Notes: generated from the letters alone by a model not told the origin. Shown: positions 6,175 through 12,359, counted from the first letter of the stretch. The stretch is 16,228 bases of DNA from an uncultured Megamonas sp. (GCA_900554895.1 USIX01000042.1:1-16228), one strand, 5' to 3'. Program-made: numbers and translations.

Positions 6175-6762
6175 ATGAATAACTTAGCATATCAAGATGA
6201 TTATAAAATATCGGAAATGATTGGCGGTGTTACAGTCATGATATCGCCGCGTCCTCGATATGAGCATGTGGCAGTTAGCGGCAATATCTTTTTTGAATTT
6301 AAATCGTACTTACGAGGAAAAAAATGCAAGGCTTTTGCTGACGGTTTTGACTTGTATCTTGATGATAAAAACAGATTTATACCTGACTGTATGATTGTAT
6401 GTGACAGAAGCCAAATAAAGCATAACGGTATTTACGGTGCGCCGAATTTGGTTGTTGAGGTTCTTTCACGTTCGACTGCTGAAAATGACAGAACAAAGAA
6501 AAAAGATGCTTACGCCCGTGCCGGTGTTTTAGAATACTGGATAGTTGACACATGGTCTAAATCGGTAGAAGTTTATTACAATCATGATAACGAATTAAAG
6601 CTAAATCATATCTATTATTATCTGACTGATGAAGAAATAGCGGAAAACGACGCATTGCCGTCTGATGATGTCAATAAGATAGAAACGATAGATACTGAAA
6701 TAAAAGTCAGTATTTTTGACGATTTATATATAAAACTGAAGGATATCTTTGAAGATATTTAA
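6175..6762 (+). CDS. Uma2-family (DUF820) putative nuclease, copy 2
   Basis: A 195-aa paralogue of the preceding gene, sharing the frame MxNLAYxDDYxISEMIxGVTVM, PDCMIVCDRS (70-71), LVVEVLSRS, KKKDAYARAGVLEYWIVD and the C-terminus TEIKVSxxDDL with FED at the end. At the position of D91 in copy 1 it has N91 (GAPNLVVEV), while E95 is kept; if D91 is a metal ligand, activity may be changed. The start ATG at 6175 is chosen because CGAGGTG lies 6-7 nt upstream and it gives the same length as copy 1; the upstream ATG at 6154 lacks a ribosome site. The gene is followed by a GGCTCAT/ATGAGCC hairpin and the integrase. It probably arose by tandem duplication that included the leader sequence. Confidence 0.85.
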   Translation: MNNLAYQDDYKISEMIGGVTVMISPRPRYEHVAVSGNIFFEFKSYLRGKKCKAFADGFDLYLDDKNRFIPDCMIVCDRSQIKHNGIYGAPNLVVEVLSRSTAENDRTKKKDAYARAGVLEYWIVDTWSKSVEVYYNHDNELKLNHIYYYLTDEEIAENDALPSDDVNKIETIDTEIKVSIFDDLYIKLKDIFEDI

Positions 6763-6765
6763 GCA

Positions 6766-6783
6766 GGCTCATGCTGATGAGCC
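6766..6783 (+). other. Hairpin after the second Uma2 gene
   Basis: GGCTCAT-GCTG-ATGAGCC is a perfect 7-bp stem with a 4-nt loop, three bases after the stop codon. No T run follows, so it may stabilise the mRNA 3' end and is not a typical terminator. Confidence 0.45.
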
Positions 6784-6810
6784 GCCATATAAATAAAAAA
6801 ACCGCATATC

Positions 6811-6843
6811 AAACGATTAAAAGCATTTTAGAAGGTGGCTAGT
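6811..6843 (+). repeat. Direct repeat, right copy (33 bp)
   Basis: Same-orientation copy of 3648-3681, one A shorter. It lies 27 bases before the integrase start codon. The two copies bracket the 85-aa gene, the switch and both Uma2 genes. Confidence 0.9.
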
Positions 6844-6870
6844 CAATCGAATGAAAGGCGGTTATAAATT

Positions 6871-8055
6871 ATGTGGATATGTAAAATAGAAAACAGCAAA
6901 GGTATAAGATACAAATATAGTGAACGGTTTAAAAATCCTATTACACAAAAATATATTACATTGTCAGTAACGCTTAACGCGAACAACAGACATGCACAAA
7001 AGCGGGCTTTAGAGCTGTTGAAATTGAAATATAATGAAAAACTGGACAGCATGAAAACAGCTCAGCAGAAAAGACAGGAAAAATTGCAACATCTGACTTT
7101 TTATAATGTTGCTGATGAATGGCTAGAATATACCGCTCCTATGGTTAAAACGGAAACAGTCAAAAACCATATCAATAATGTAAACAGAATAAAAAGGGCA
7201 ATCCATGAAGATTTGCCCTTTCTTGAATTTTCTTCCGTGCTGGCGGAAAAAGTTGTTTATAACATGTATTATACTGAAAAATTGTCCTATAGTTATTCTA
7301 ACACGATACTGATAACAATTAAAGCTATTATCCGCTATGCCAAAAAAGCAGGATATATTGAAGATGTATCCGCATATGAAGAAATAAAACTGAAACGTCG
7401 TCCAGCAACTAAACAGGAACTTGAAAAATCTACAAATAAATTTCTTGATAAAAATGAACTGGTAGAATGTTTGAAGCAGTTAAAGGCGATAAATATGCGT
7501 GTCGGTCTTGCCATGGAATTTATTGCGCTTACCGGTTTAAGATGTGGCGAAATGCTGGCACTTAGAATGCAGGATTATGATGCTATGAATTCAAGCATAA
7601 GCGTAAACGGAACTATAATAAAAAGCGTATGCAACGGCGACGATATTCAACGAGGAACACCGAAAAACATCTATTCATATCGTGATATAGTTCTTAACGA
7701 TAGAGCTAAGCAGATTATAGAATGGTTCATCTTAGAAAATAAGAAGTCGGCTCAATGGAATAGAAAGGTATATAGAGATAAAGGATACATTTTCACGACG
7801 CAAAGCGGTAATCCGTATAATATTCAATATATTAATAGGAAATTGAGAGCTATATATCTCGACGGTAAAAAAATATCAACGCATGTATTCAGGCACACGC
7901 ATATTTCCATGCTTGCTGAAATGGGTATACCGTTAAAAGCTATAATGCAACGTGTGGGACATAATGACCCGAATACTACTCTTAGCATCTATACTCATGT
8001 TACAAATACAATGAAAGCTGAACTTAAAAACAAGCTCAAGGCTCTGCACTTCTAA
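6871..8055 (+). CDS. int: Tyrosine site-specific integrase
   Basis: A 394-aa phage/ICE integrase that recombines element and host attachment sites. The N-terminal part (about 1-60) is a small arm-binding domain, the middle (about 76-165) a SAM-like core-binding domain (FYNVADEWLEYTAPMVK), and the rest the catalytic domain. Catalytic residues are all visible: R224 (TGLRCGEML), K265 (TPKN), H338 and R341 (HVFRHTH), H364 (VGHNDPNTT) and Y374 (SIYTHV). The start ATG has AAGGCGG upstream. The gene points at the 3' end of tRNA-Ser(UGA), 205 bases away, which is the normal relation of an integrase to its tRNA target. Complete and apparently functional. The excisionase is probably the 86-aa HTH protein at 3333, unusually far away. 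Confidence 0.97.
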   Translation: MWICKIENSKGIRYKYSERFKNPITQKYITLSVTLNANNRHAQKRALELLKLKYNEKLDSMKTAQQKRQEKLQHLTFYNVADEWLEYTAPMVKTETVKNHINNVNRIKRAIHEDLPFLEFSSVLAEKVVYNMYYTEKLSYSYSNTILITIKAIIRYAKKAGYIEDVSAYEEIKLKRRPATKQELEKSTNKFLDKNELVECLKQLKAINMRVGLAMEFIALTGLRCGEMLALRMQDYDAMNSSISVNGTIIKSVCNGDDIQRGTPKNIYSYRDIVLNDRAKQIIEWFILENKKSAQWNRKVYRDKGYIFTTQSGNPYNIQYINRKLRAIYLDGKKISTHVFRHTHISMLAEMGIPLKAIMQRVGHNDPNTTLSIYTHVTNTMKAELKNKLKALHF

Positions 8056-8145
8056 AAAGAAGCAAACTCTTATTCGATATGTGCTGACTATGTAGTAAAA
8101 TCAAGGCTTTGCAGGTTTTGAAAAAGAAGCAAAAAAGAAGCAAAC
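8054..8145 (+). repeat. Three AAAAAGAAGCAAA repeats, candidate integrase arm sites
   Basis: Direct copies of AAAAAGAAGCAAA occur at 8054-8066, 8121-8133 and about 8132-8144; the last two abut, and the first overlaps the integrase stop codon. Short direct repeats between an integrase gene and its attachment site are the usual position of arm-type integrase sites. Binding is inferred. Confidence 0.5.
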
Positions 8146-8206
8146 TACCCGCTATAATATAAAAAAAGTGAAACATTCCAAAATCCTCAAAAACCTGTGA
8201 AGCCTT
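8103..8206. repeat. Inverted repeat next to the attachment site
   Basis: AAGGCTTTGCAGGTTTTGA (8103-8121) is nearly the reverse complement of TCAAAAACCTGTGAAGCCTT (8187-8206), with a 65-bp spacer that includes two of the integrase arm-site candidates. The right arm also forms part of the terminator hairpin at 8168-8243. Confidence 0.6.
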
Positions 8207-8243
8207 ATTATTAAAAGGTTTTGAACAGATTGGAACATTTCAC
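8161..8243 (-). terminator. Terminator of the tRNA-Ser transcript, supplied by the element
   Basis: On the minus strand, 17 bases after the tRNA 3' end, the arms GTGAAATGTTCCA (8243-8231) and TGGAATGTTTCAC (8180-8168) form a long imperfect stem, with an inner stem AAAACCT / AGGTTTT, followed by seven T (8167-8161). It lies on the integrase side of the tRNA and so is probably element DNA. Confidence 0.65.
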
Positions 8244-8260
8244 TTTATCAATAAAATAAA

Positions 8261-8285
8261 TGGCGGAAAGGGTGGGATTCGAACC
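8261..8285 (-). other. Probable attachment site (att) at the tRNA 3' end
   Basis: The integrase gene lies on the 3' side of an intact tRNA-Ser gene and the flanking DNA changes from element to host genes across it. The crossover is therefore expected in the 3' part of the tRNA (T arm to CCA). The other copy is not in the window, so the exact core is unknown. Confidence 0.5.
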
Positions 8286-8349
8286 CACGGTACGTTGCCG
8301 TATCACCGGTTTTCAAGACCGGCTCCTTAAACCACTCGGACACCTTTCC
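8261..8349 (-). tRNA. tRNA-Ser (anticodon UGA)
   Basis: On the minus strand the acceptor arms GGAAAGG (8349-8343) and CCTTTCC (8271-8265) pair, followed by G and an encoded CCA (8263-8261). The anticodon stem CCGGT / ACCGG holds the loop CTTGAAA with anticodon TGA (8315-8313). A long variable arm (GATACGGCAACGTA) and the T loop GTGGGTTCGAATCCCAC confirm a class II serine tRNA of 89 nt. It decodes UCN codons such as UCA. It is complete despite being the integration target. Confidence 0.97.
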
Positions 8350-8364
8350 ATAAGATACTATATT

Positions 8365-8394
8365 AGTATAGCAAGTTTATTTGCAAAATGTCAA
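8365..8394 (-). promoter_or_regulatory. tRNA-Ser promoter
   Basis: On the minus strand a consensus TTGACA (8394-8389), an 18-bp spacer and TATACT (8370-8365). The start would be about 8-10 bases before the tRNA 5' end. Confidence 0.85.
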
Positions 8395-8510
8395 CTGAAA
8401 ATTGTTTGTAATTAATTAAAATGTTGGCAGATAGAAAATTTTGTTCATTGGGTTCATAAAATGTAGAGTTTTCTGATAGAGTAAGATTTTAAGTTTGGTA
8501 ATTATTAGAC

Positions 8511-8539
8511 TTGTAAAGTTAAAATAGATGAATTATACT
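8511..8539 (+). promoter_or_regulatory. Promoter of the leader-corA operon
   Basis: TTGTAA (8511-8516), a 17-bp spacer and TATACT (8534-8539). The expected start near 8546 leaves about 32 bases to the leader ORF start. The 115 bases between the tRNA promoter and this site show nothing else. Confidence 0.6.
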
Positions 8540-8577
8540 TAATATGCAATATTTACATATGAGGACGGTGAATAATA

Positions 8578-8694
8578 ATGGACGATTATCCGGAGAGTAA
8601 CAGGTTAAATAAAAGAAAAAGACAATTTAAAATCAAAACGGAAGAACAATCTGCCATTATGCACACTGTCTATAGAAACAACAGCAGGCGGTAG
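8578..8694 (+). CDS. 38-aa leader ORF upstream of corA
   Basis: ATG at 8578 with GAGGACGGTG upstream opens a 38-codon frame that starts MDDYPES, becomes strongly basic (RLNKRKRQFKIK) and ends YRNNSRR before TAG at 8692-8694. I know no family for it. Its value lies in position: the stop codon is inside the 5' arm of the hairpin that hides the corA ribosome site, so terminating ribosomes would melt that hairpin. The acidic, proline-containing start recalls the Mg2+-sensing leader peptide MgtL, but this is a resemblance in composition only. It may be a regulatory leader or a small functional protein coupled to corA. Confidence 0.6.
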   Translation: MDDYPESNRLNKRKRQFKIKTEEQSAIMHTVYRNNSRR

Positions 8695-8731
8695 ATTTTC
8701 TTTCGGCTTCTTGAAAGGAGAAATCTATCGC
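8688..8731 (+). promoter_or_regulatory. Hairpin hiding the corA ribosome binding site
   Basis: The outer stem GCGGTAGATTT (8688-8698) / AAATCTATCGC (8721-8731) has 11 pairs with one G·U. An inner stem CTTTC (8700-8704) / GAAAG (8713-8717) pairs into the ribosome site AAAGGAG (8714-8720). The 3' arm ends one base before the corA ATG at 8733. The leader stop TAG (8692-8694) is inside the 5' arm. No T run follows, so control would be at translation and not by intrinsic termination. Confidence 0.7.
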
Positions 8732-8732
8732 A

Positions 8733-9692
8733 ATGTTGAAAATTTATAAATCCATGGAAAGCGGACCGCTGGAAGAATTAAATCTGAAAACTTTGGAAAA
8801 AGGAGCATGGATAAATATTGTGGCGCCTACACCGTACGAGTTGAAAGTTGTAGGTAATCTCACGGAAGTTGAACCGGATTTTCTGCGTTCCGCACTGGAT
8901 AATGAAGAACGTTCCCATACGGATATTGAAGATAATTCTATCATGGTCTTAACGAATGTTCCGGTTATGCGTACTTTTGAATCATACGATACATTGCCGT
9001 TGGCGATTATTTTGACACCGGATTATATAATTACTGTATGTCTTGAAGATACGCCCGTAATATCCGATTTTAACGAAAGGACGTACCGTTCATTTCGTAC
9101 ATTTAAGAAAACTCGTTTTCTGTTTCAGATACTGTATAAATCCGTAACATATTATTTGAAATATCTGCGGCAGATTGACAAGCTGTCTGATGAAATAGAA
9201 TCCCGTCTGCGTGAATCTACTCAGAACAAAGAAATTCTGCGTCTTCTGGAACTACAGAAAGCCCTTACATATTTTAATGCTTCCCTGCGTTCCAATGGTG
9301 CAGTGCTGGATAAATTAATGCGGCTCCGTTCCAATCATAATCTGCAAAATATTATAAAGCTGTATGAAGAAGATGAGGATTTATTGGAAGATGTCATCAT
9401 AGAAAATAAGCAGGCACGTGAAATGGTTGAAATGTACAGTACAATTTTAGCAAGACTTGCTGATACGTTTTCATCCATAATGTCGAATAATCTTAACTTA
9501 GTAATGCGATTTTTAACGGCGATAACAATACTTTTAGCCATACCGACGGTAATATCCAGTTTTTTCGGGATGAATGTGGAAGGATTTCCTTCGTTTTCAC
9601 AGGGAATGTTTGCATTTGTAGACATATGCGTGATATCCGTAGCATTATCTGTCATATGTGCAACAGTTTTATGGCGAAAAAATATGTTTTGA
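8733..9692 (+). CDS. corA: CorA-family Mg2+/Co2+ transport protein
   Basis: A 319-aa CorA channel of the inner membrane, normally a pentamer importing Mg2+ (also Co2+, Ni2+). The cytosolic N-terminal domain (about 1-150) precedes a long helix (about 150-258, YLRQIDKLSDEIESRLRES). The two C-terminal membrane helices are about 258-278 and 292-313, with the signature GMN at 279-281 (FFGMNVEGFPSF) in the loop, and the tail WRKNMF. Length is normal for the family. The ribosome site AAAGGAG is in the hairpin described at 8688-8731. It leads an apparent operon with a 76-aa unknown, a Phd-like protein and a metal-sensing repressor, with intergenic gaps of 15 and 19 bases and then an 8-base overlap. 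Confidence 0.95.
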   Translation: MLKIYKSMESGPLEELNLKTLEKGAWINIVAPTPYELKVVGNLTEVEPDFLRSALDNEERSHTDIEDNSIMVLTNVPVMRTFESYDTLPLAIILTPDYIITVCLEDTPVISDFNERTYRSFRTFKKTRFLFQILYKSVTYYLKYLRQIDKLSDEIESRLRESTQNKEILRLLELQKALTYFNASLRSNGAVLDKLMRLRSNHNLQNIIKLYEEDEDLLEDVIIENKQAREMVEMYSTILARLADTFSSIMSNNLNLVMRFLTAITILLAIPTVISSFFGMNVEGFPSFSQGMFAFVDICVISVALSVICATVLWRKNMF

Positions 9693-9707
9693 CGAGGTTG
9701 TTTATAT

Positions 9708-9938
9708 ATGAGAACTCTAATTGAGGCAGAATTGTCCGATGGCGTAATTTACGGTGATAATATTAACGAAGAATACGTTTATATGCCGGCTTCGGAAATC
9801 GGTATGGAAAATCCTGTCTGCATTTTTGAAACAACAGGCGGCAGACAGGATATAACAATGGAGGAAGCTTTAAAAATCGTTACGAAACGCAGTTTAAAAC
9901 CGGTGCGTCATCCAAGGTTCGGTCTGTCGTCGTGTTGA
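9708..9938 (+). CDS. Hypothetical protein, 76 aa, in the corA operon
   Basis: I do not recognise this small protein. It has a compact alpha/beta look (MRTLIEAELSDGVIYGDNIN, then VCIFETTGGRQDITMEEALK) and a basic end (KRSLKPVRHPRFGLSSC) with one terminal-region Cys. The ATG at 9708 has GAGGTT upstream; the gap to corA is 15 bases and to the next gene 19 bases, so it is co-transcribed. It does not look like a RelE-, Doc- or PIN-type toxin, so it is probably not the partner of the following antitoxin-like gene. Confidence 0.8.
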   Translation: MRTLIEAELSDGVIYGDNINEEYVYMPASEIGMENPVCIFETTGGRQDITMEEALKIVTKRSLKPVRHPRFGLSSC

Positions 9939-9957
9939 AAAAAGGGAGGCGTAAAAT

Positions 9958-10158
9958 ATGCTGGTAATATCTTCATCCGATTTGTTGAATGAATTTACGT
10001 TGTATGCGGATAAAGCTGTGGATGAAAAGGAAACATTAATAGTACAGCGCAGCAGCGGAAAAAATCTTGTTGTCATGTCAATGGAGCAATACAATGAAAT
10101 GCAAAAAAAGATTTTTTTAGCTAAAGAAGCTGCAAACGGTGAGGTTAAAAATGGATAA
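9958..10158 (+). CDS. Phd/YefM-family antitoxin-like protein without a toxin gene
   Basis: A 66-aa protein with the Phd/YefM pattern: SSSDLLNEFTLYADKAVDEK, then ETLIVQRSSGKNLVVMSMEQ and YNEMQKKIFLAKEA. In this family the N-terminal domain binds DNA as a dimer and the C-terminal tail wraps a toxin of the RelE/YoeB or Doc type. Here the tail is short and neither neighbour is a recognisable toxin. GGGAGG gives a strong ribosome site. Its last codons overlap the next gene by 8 bases (ATGGATAA), so the two are translationally coupled. It may serve as a small DNA-binding regulator of the operon; that is inference. Confidence 0.8.
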   Translation: MLVISSSDLLNEFTLYADKAVDEKETLIVQRSSGKNLVVMSMEQYNEMQKKIFLAKEAANGEVKNG

Positions 10159-10480
10159 TGAGGTACATGAGCATGTTCATGCAGACGGAACGGTGCATAT
10201 ACATCATGGACATGCTCATTCGCATACACAGACAAAAGTGGTTTTAAACAGACTGTCAAGAGCCATCGGTCATTTAAATGCGGTTAAACGCATGGTGGAG
10301 CAGGGCAGGGACTGCAGTGACGTGCTAATTCAGCTGTCAGCTGTAAACTCTGCATTGCAAAATGTTTCCAAAATCATATTGAAAGACCATATCGAACACT
10401 GCCTGGTGGAGGCTGTGAAGGAAGATGACAGGGAAGCTATCGATAAACTGAAAGAAGCTATTGATAAATTCATAAAATAA
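10151..10480 (+). CDS. CsoR/RcnR-family metal-sensing repressor with His-rich N-terminus
   Basis: A 109-aa protein. Residues about 29-109 form the all-helical CsoR/RcnR/FrmR (DUF156) domain: LNRLSRAIGHLNAVKRMVEQ, C55, then KDHIEHCLVEAV with H80 and C84. The C55/H80/C84 spacing (25 and 4) equals the copper-binding C36/H61/C65 set of CsoR. The preceding segment carries nine His within residues 6-25, an added metal-binding tail. Such proteins are tetrameric repressors released from DNA by metal binding. The ATG at 10151 follows GGTGAGG; the GTG at 10139 would lack a ribosome site. It is the last gene before a strong terminator and overlaps the Phd-like gene. Which metal it senses (Cu, Ni, Co or Zn) cannot be read from sequence, but the neighbouring CorA supports a metal-homeostasis role. 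Confidence 0.9.
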   Translation: MDNEVHEHVHADGTVHIHHGHAHSHTQTKVVLNRLSRAIGHLNAVKRMVEQGRDCSDVLIQLSAVNSALQNVSKIILKDHIEHCLVEAVKEDDREAIDKLKEAIDKFIK

Positions 10481-10514
10481 AAAGACCCTTAAATTTTTAT
10501 TTGGGGGTCTTTTT
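10480..10514 (+). terminator. Terminator of the corA operon
   Basis: AAAAGACCC / GGGTCTTTTT with a loop of about 16 AT-rich bases, starting at the stop codon of the metal sensor and ending in a T run. Confidence 0.85.
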
Positions 10515-10606
10515 GTATTTTGCATACAAAATTTCGTGAAAATTAGAATAAATTATAGAAGTATTGTATTTTTTTATAATCAATGCTAAATTAAATAATG
10601 TTAGGT

Positions 10607-10612
10607 TATAAT
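10607..10612 (+). promoter_or_regulatory. Possible -10 box upstream of ispE
   Basis: A TATAAT lies 41 bases before the chosen ispE start, after the preceding terminator. No good -35 is visible at 16-18 bases, so only the -10 is supported. Confidence 0.35.
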
Positions 10613-10647
10613 AAATTTTTATGAATTTCTGGGCTGGGATGAAGACG

Positions 10648-11514
10648 ATGATAACGATTAATGCTAATGCAAAAATAAATCTTACTTTGGACATATTGGG
10701 TAAACGTGCTGACGGTTATCATGAAGTCAGTATGATAATGCAGTCGATAAATCTTTTTGATACCCTGACGCTGCAGAAACTGGATAAAAAAGAAATTGTT
10801 CTGCACGGTGATGTCAGAGGCGTTGCTAAAATGCAGGATAATTTGATATATAAAGCAGCTCAGTTGTTTTTAAATACATATAAAATAAATAGCGGCGTGG
10901 AAATAAATCTGATAAAACGCATTCCGATTGCAGCGGGACTTGCCGGCGGAAGTACGGATGCGGCAGCGACGCTTCGCGGACTTAATGAATTGTTCGAGAC
11001 GAATTTATCGATTATGGCTTTATGCGAAATGGGCGCAAAGCTGGGGTCGGATATTCCTTTTTGCATTATGGGCGGAACAATGCTGGCTACAGGCCGCGGC
11101 GAAATTTTGGCGCAGGTGGCATCTATGCCGAAAGTCAGTCTCGTTTTAGTTAAGCCGAGATTTGATGTTTCTACTGCCTGGGTATATAAAAATTATCATG
11201 CAGTGGAAGAAAAGGTTGTTCATCCTGATAATAAAAAAATGCGCAAGGCGCTGCTTATGAAAGATATAAGCCGAATTTGCGATTGTATGGGAAATGTGCT
11301 GGAATATGTGACAATCAGTAAATATCCACAGATTGAAGCAATAAAACAGAAATTGTGCAGTTACGGAGCAAAAGCGGCTATGATGTCAGGTAGCGGTCCT
11401 ACCGTATTTGCCGTAGTGGAAAGTAAAGAGTTGGCTGAAAAAATTGCAGATAAAATTCGAAATGATTTTGAAGCAGATATATTTGCCGTAGAAACGGCTT
11501 TAAAAAATTTTTAA
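10648..11514 (+). CDS. ispE: 4-diphosphocytidyl-2-C-methyl-D-erythritol kinase
   Basis: IspE phosphorylates CDP-ME in the MEP pathway to isoprenoid precursors, which here ultimately supply the lipid carrier recycled by UppP. GHMP-kinase marks: NANAKINLTLDILGKRADGY (start region), IAAGLAGGSTDAAATLRGLN (ATP loop, about residue 92-111) and MMSGSGPTVFAV near the C-terminus. With the ATG at 10648 the protein has 288 aa, normal for IspE, and starts MITINANAKINL like relatives. The in-frame ATGs at 10621 and 10639 would add 9 or 3 residues; the ribosome site is weak for all three and the start is uncertain by that much. The gene is followed after 13 bases by gntR, so the two form an operon. Confidence 0.95.
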   Translation: MITINANAKINLTLDILGKRADGYHEVSMIMQSINLFDTLTLQKLDKKEIVLHGDVRGVAKMQDNLIYKAAQLFLNTYKINSGVEINLIKRIPIAAGLAGGSTDAAATLRGLNELFETNLSIMALCEMGAKLGSDIPFCIMGGTMLATGRGEILAQVASMPKVSLVLVKPRFDVSTAWVYKNYHAVEEKVVHPDNKKMRKALLMKDISRICDCMGNVLEYVTISKYPQIEAIKQKLCSYGAKAAMMSGSGPTVFAVVESKELAEKIADKIRNDFEADIFAVETALKNF

Positions 11515-11527
11515 TGGAGGTATTGGT

Positions 11528-12217
11528 ATGAATAGTAAACTTGCGCCGATTAAGTTGGATAGTTATCAGCCACTGCGTGAAGTGGTTTTTGAAACGCTTA
11601 GAGATGCGATAAGAAAAGGTATTTTAAAACCGGGTGAACGTTTGATGGAAATTCATCTGGCAGAACAGCTCGGTGTCAGCCGTACTCCGGTACGGGAAGC
11701 TATCCGCAAGCTGGAGCTGGAAGGCTATGTAATAATGATGCCTCGTCGCGGCACATATGTATCAAATTTATCCATTAAAGATATTAATGAAGTTTTTGAA
11801 ATTCGCACTTCGCTGGATTCATTGGCAAGCGGGCTGGCGGCTGAACGAATAACCGATGACGAACTGGAACAGTTGCAAAGACTGTTGGTAATTATCGGTG
11901 AAGCGATAAAAGATAAAGATATGGATAAAATAGTTGAAGCGGATACGAAATTTCATGATTTACTGTATCAGGCAAGCCGTAATAACCGTCTGGTAGGCAT
12001 CATCTATAACCTCAGAGAACAGCTTACCAGCTTCAGGGCAAAATCCATGGCTTATCCGGGTAGACTGGAAGAGACGCTGGAAGAGCATCGCCGTATAGTC
12101 GATACGATTGCGCAGGGTGATGTGGAAGGAGCGCAGAAAGCTTCTGAATATCATATGGAACGTTCGGAGCATACACTGCTTCTCAGCATGGAAGATAAAG
12201 AAGGAAATATGGAATAA
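11528..12217 (+). CDS. GntR-family regulator, FadR subfamily (FCD domain)
   Basis: A 229-aa repressor/activator. The winged HTH (about 12-80) reads LREVVFETLRDAIRKGILKP, GERLMEIHLAEQLGVSRTPV, REAIRKLELEG, YVIMMPRRGTYV. The C-terminal FCD domain (about 85-220) has the metal/ligand-site residues in EADTKFHDLLYQAS, LEEHRRIVD and EYHMERSE. Ligands of this subfamily are usually small organic acids, but none can be deduced here. The ribosome site GGAGG lies 8-10 nt upstream of the ATG, 13 bases after ispE. It may regulate genes of this cluster or elsewhere; linkage to ispE and glmU appears conserved in related Negativicutes by my recollection, which is not checked. Confidence 0.92.
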   Translation: MNSKLAPIKLDSYQPLREVVFETLRDAIRKGILKPGERLMEIHLAEQLGVSRTPVREAIRKLELEGYVIMMPRRGTYVSNLSIKDINEVFEIRTSLDSLASGLAAERITDDELEQLQRLLVIIGEAIKDKDMDKIVEADTKFHDLLYQASRNNRLVGIIYNLREQLTSFRAKSMAYPGRLEETLEEHRRIVDTIAQGDVEGAQKASEYHMERSEHTLLLSMEDKEGNME

Positions 12218-12254
12218 TTTGCTATAATAAGCAATAGATTATATGATATAATAA

Positions 12255-12316
12255 ATATATACTTGTTGTGTCCGTACTGTTTGAAAAAATAAGTGGTACA
12301 GCGGATAAGTATATAT
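12255..12316 (+). repeat. Inverted repeat in the glmU leader
   Basis: ATATATACTT (12255-12264) and AAGTATATAT (12307-12316) are perfect 10-bp complements. Between them CCGTAC (12272-12277) and GTACAGCGG (12296-12304) can form a partial inner stem. It ends 43 bases before the glmU start, in a 142-base gap without a clear sigma-70 promoter or T run. Confidence 0.5.
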
Positions 12317-12359
12317 CAATAAATTGATGAAATCAGAAAAAAGGAAAGTGAATTTTACG

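Noticed and set aside
6851..6889. A 12-aa ORF (MKGGYKLCGYVK) overlapping the integrase start
   Set aside because: The only upstream ribosome-like site is about 12 nt away and the true integrase site lies inside it; too short to tell from chance.
8350..8732. Mg2+ riboswitch (M-box or ykoK type) upstream of corA
   Set aside because: I see none of the long conserved multi-stem core; the structure found is a short hairpin tied to a leader ORF.
9708..10158. The 76-aa gene and Phd-like gene as a toxin-antitoxin pair
   Set aside because: The 76-aa protein shows no pattern of known toxin families; left only as a question in the findings.
10337..10806. Minus-strand ORFs overlapping the metal sensor end, its terminator and the ispE start
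   Set aside because: They cross a strong terminator and two well-supported genes and have no ribosome sites.
12218..12254. Sigma-70 promoter of glmU based on two TATAAT-like boxes
   Set aside because: No acceptable -35 box at 16-18 bases from either box; in such AT-rich DNA the -10 match alone is weak.
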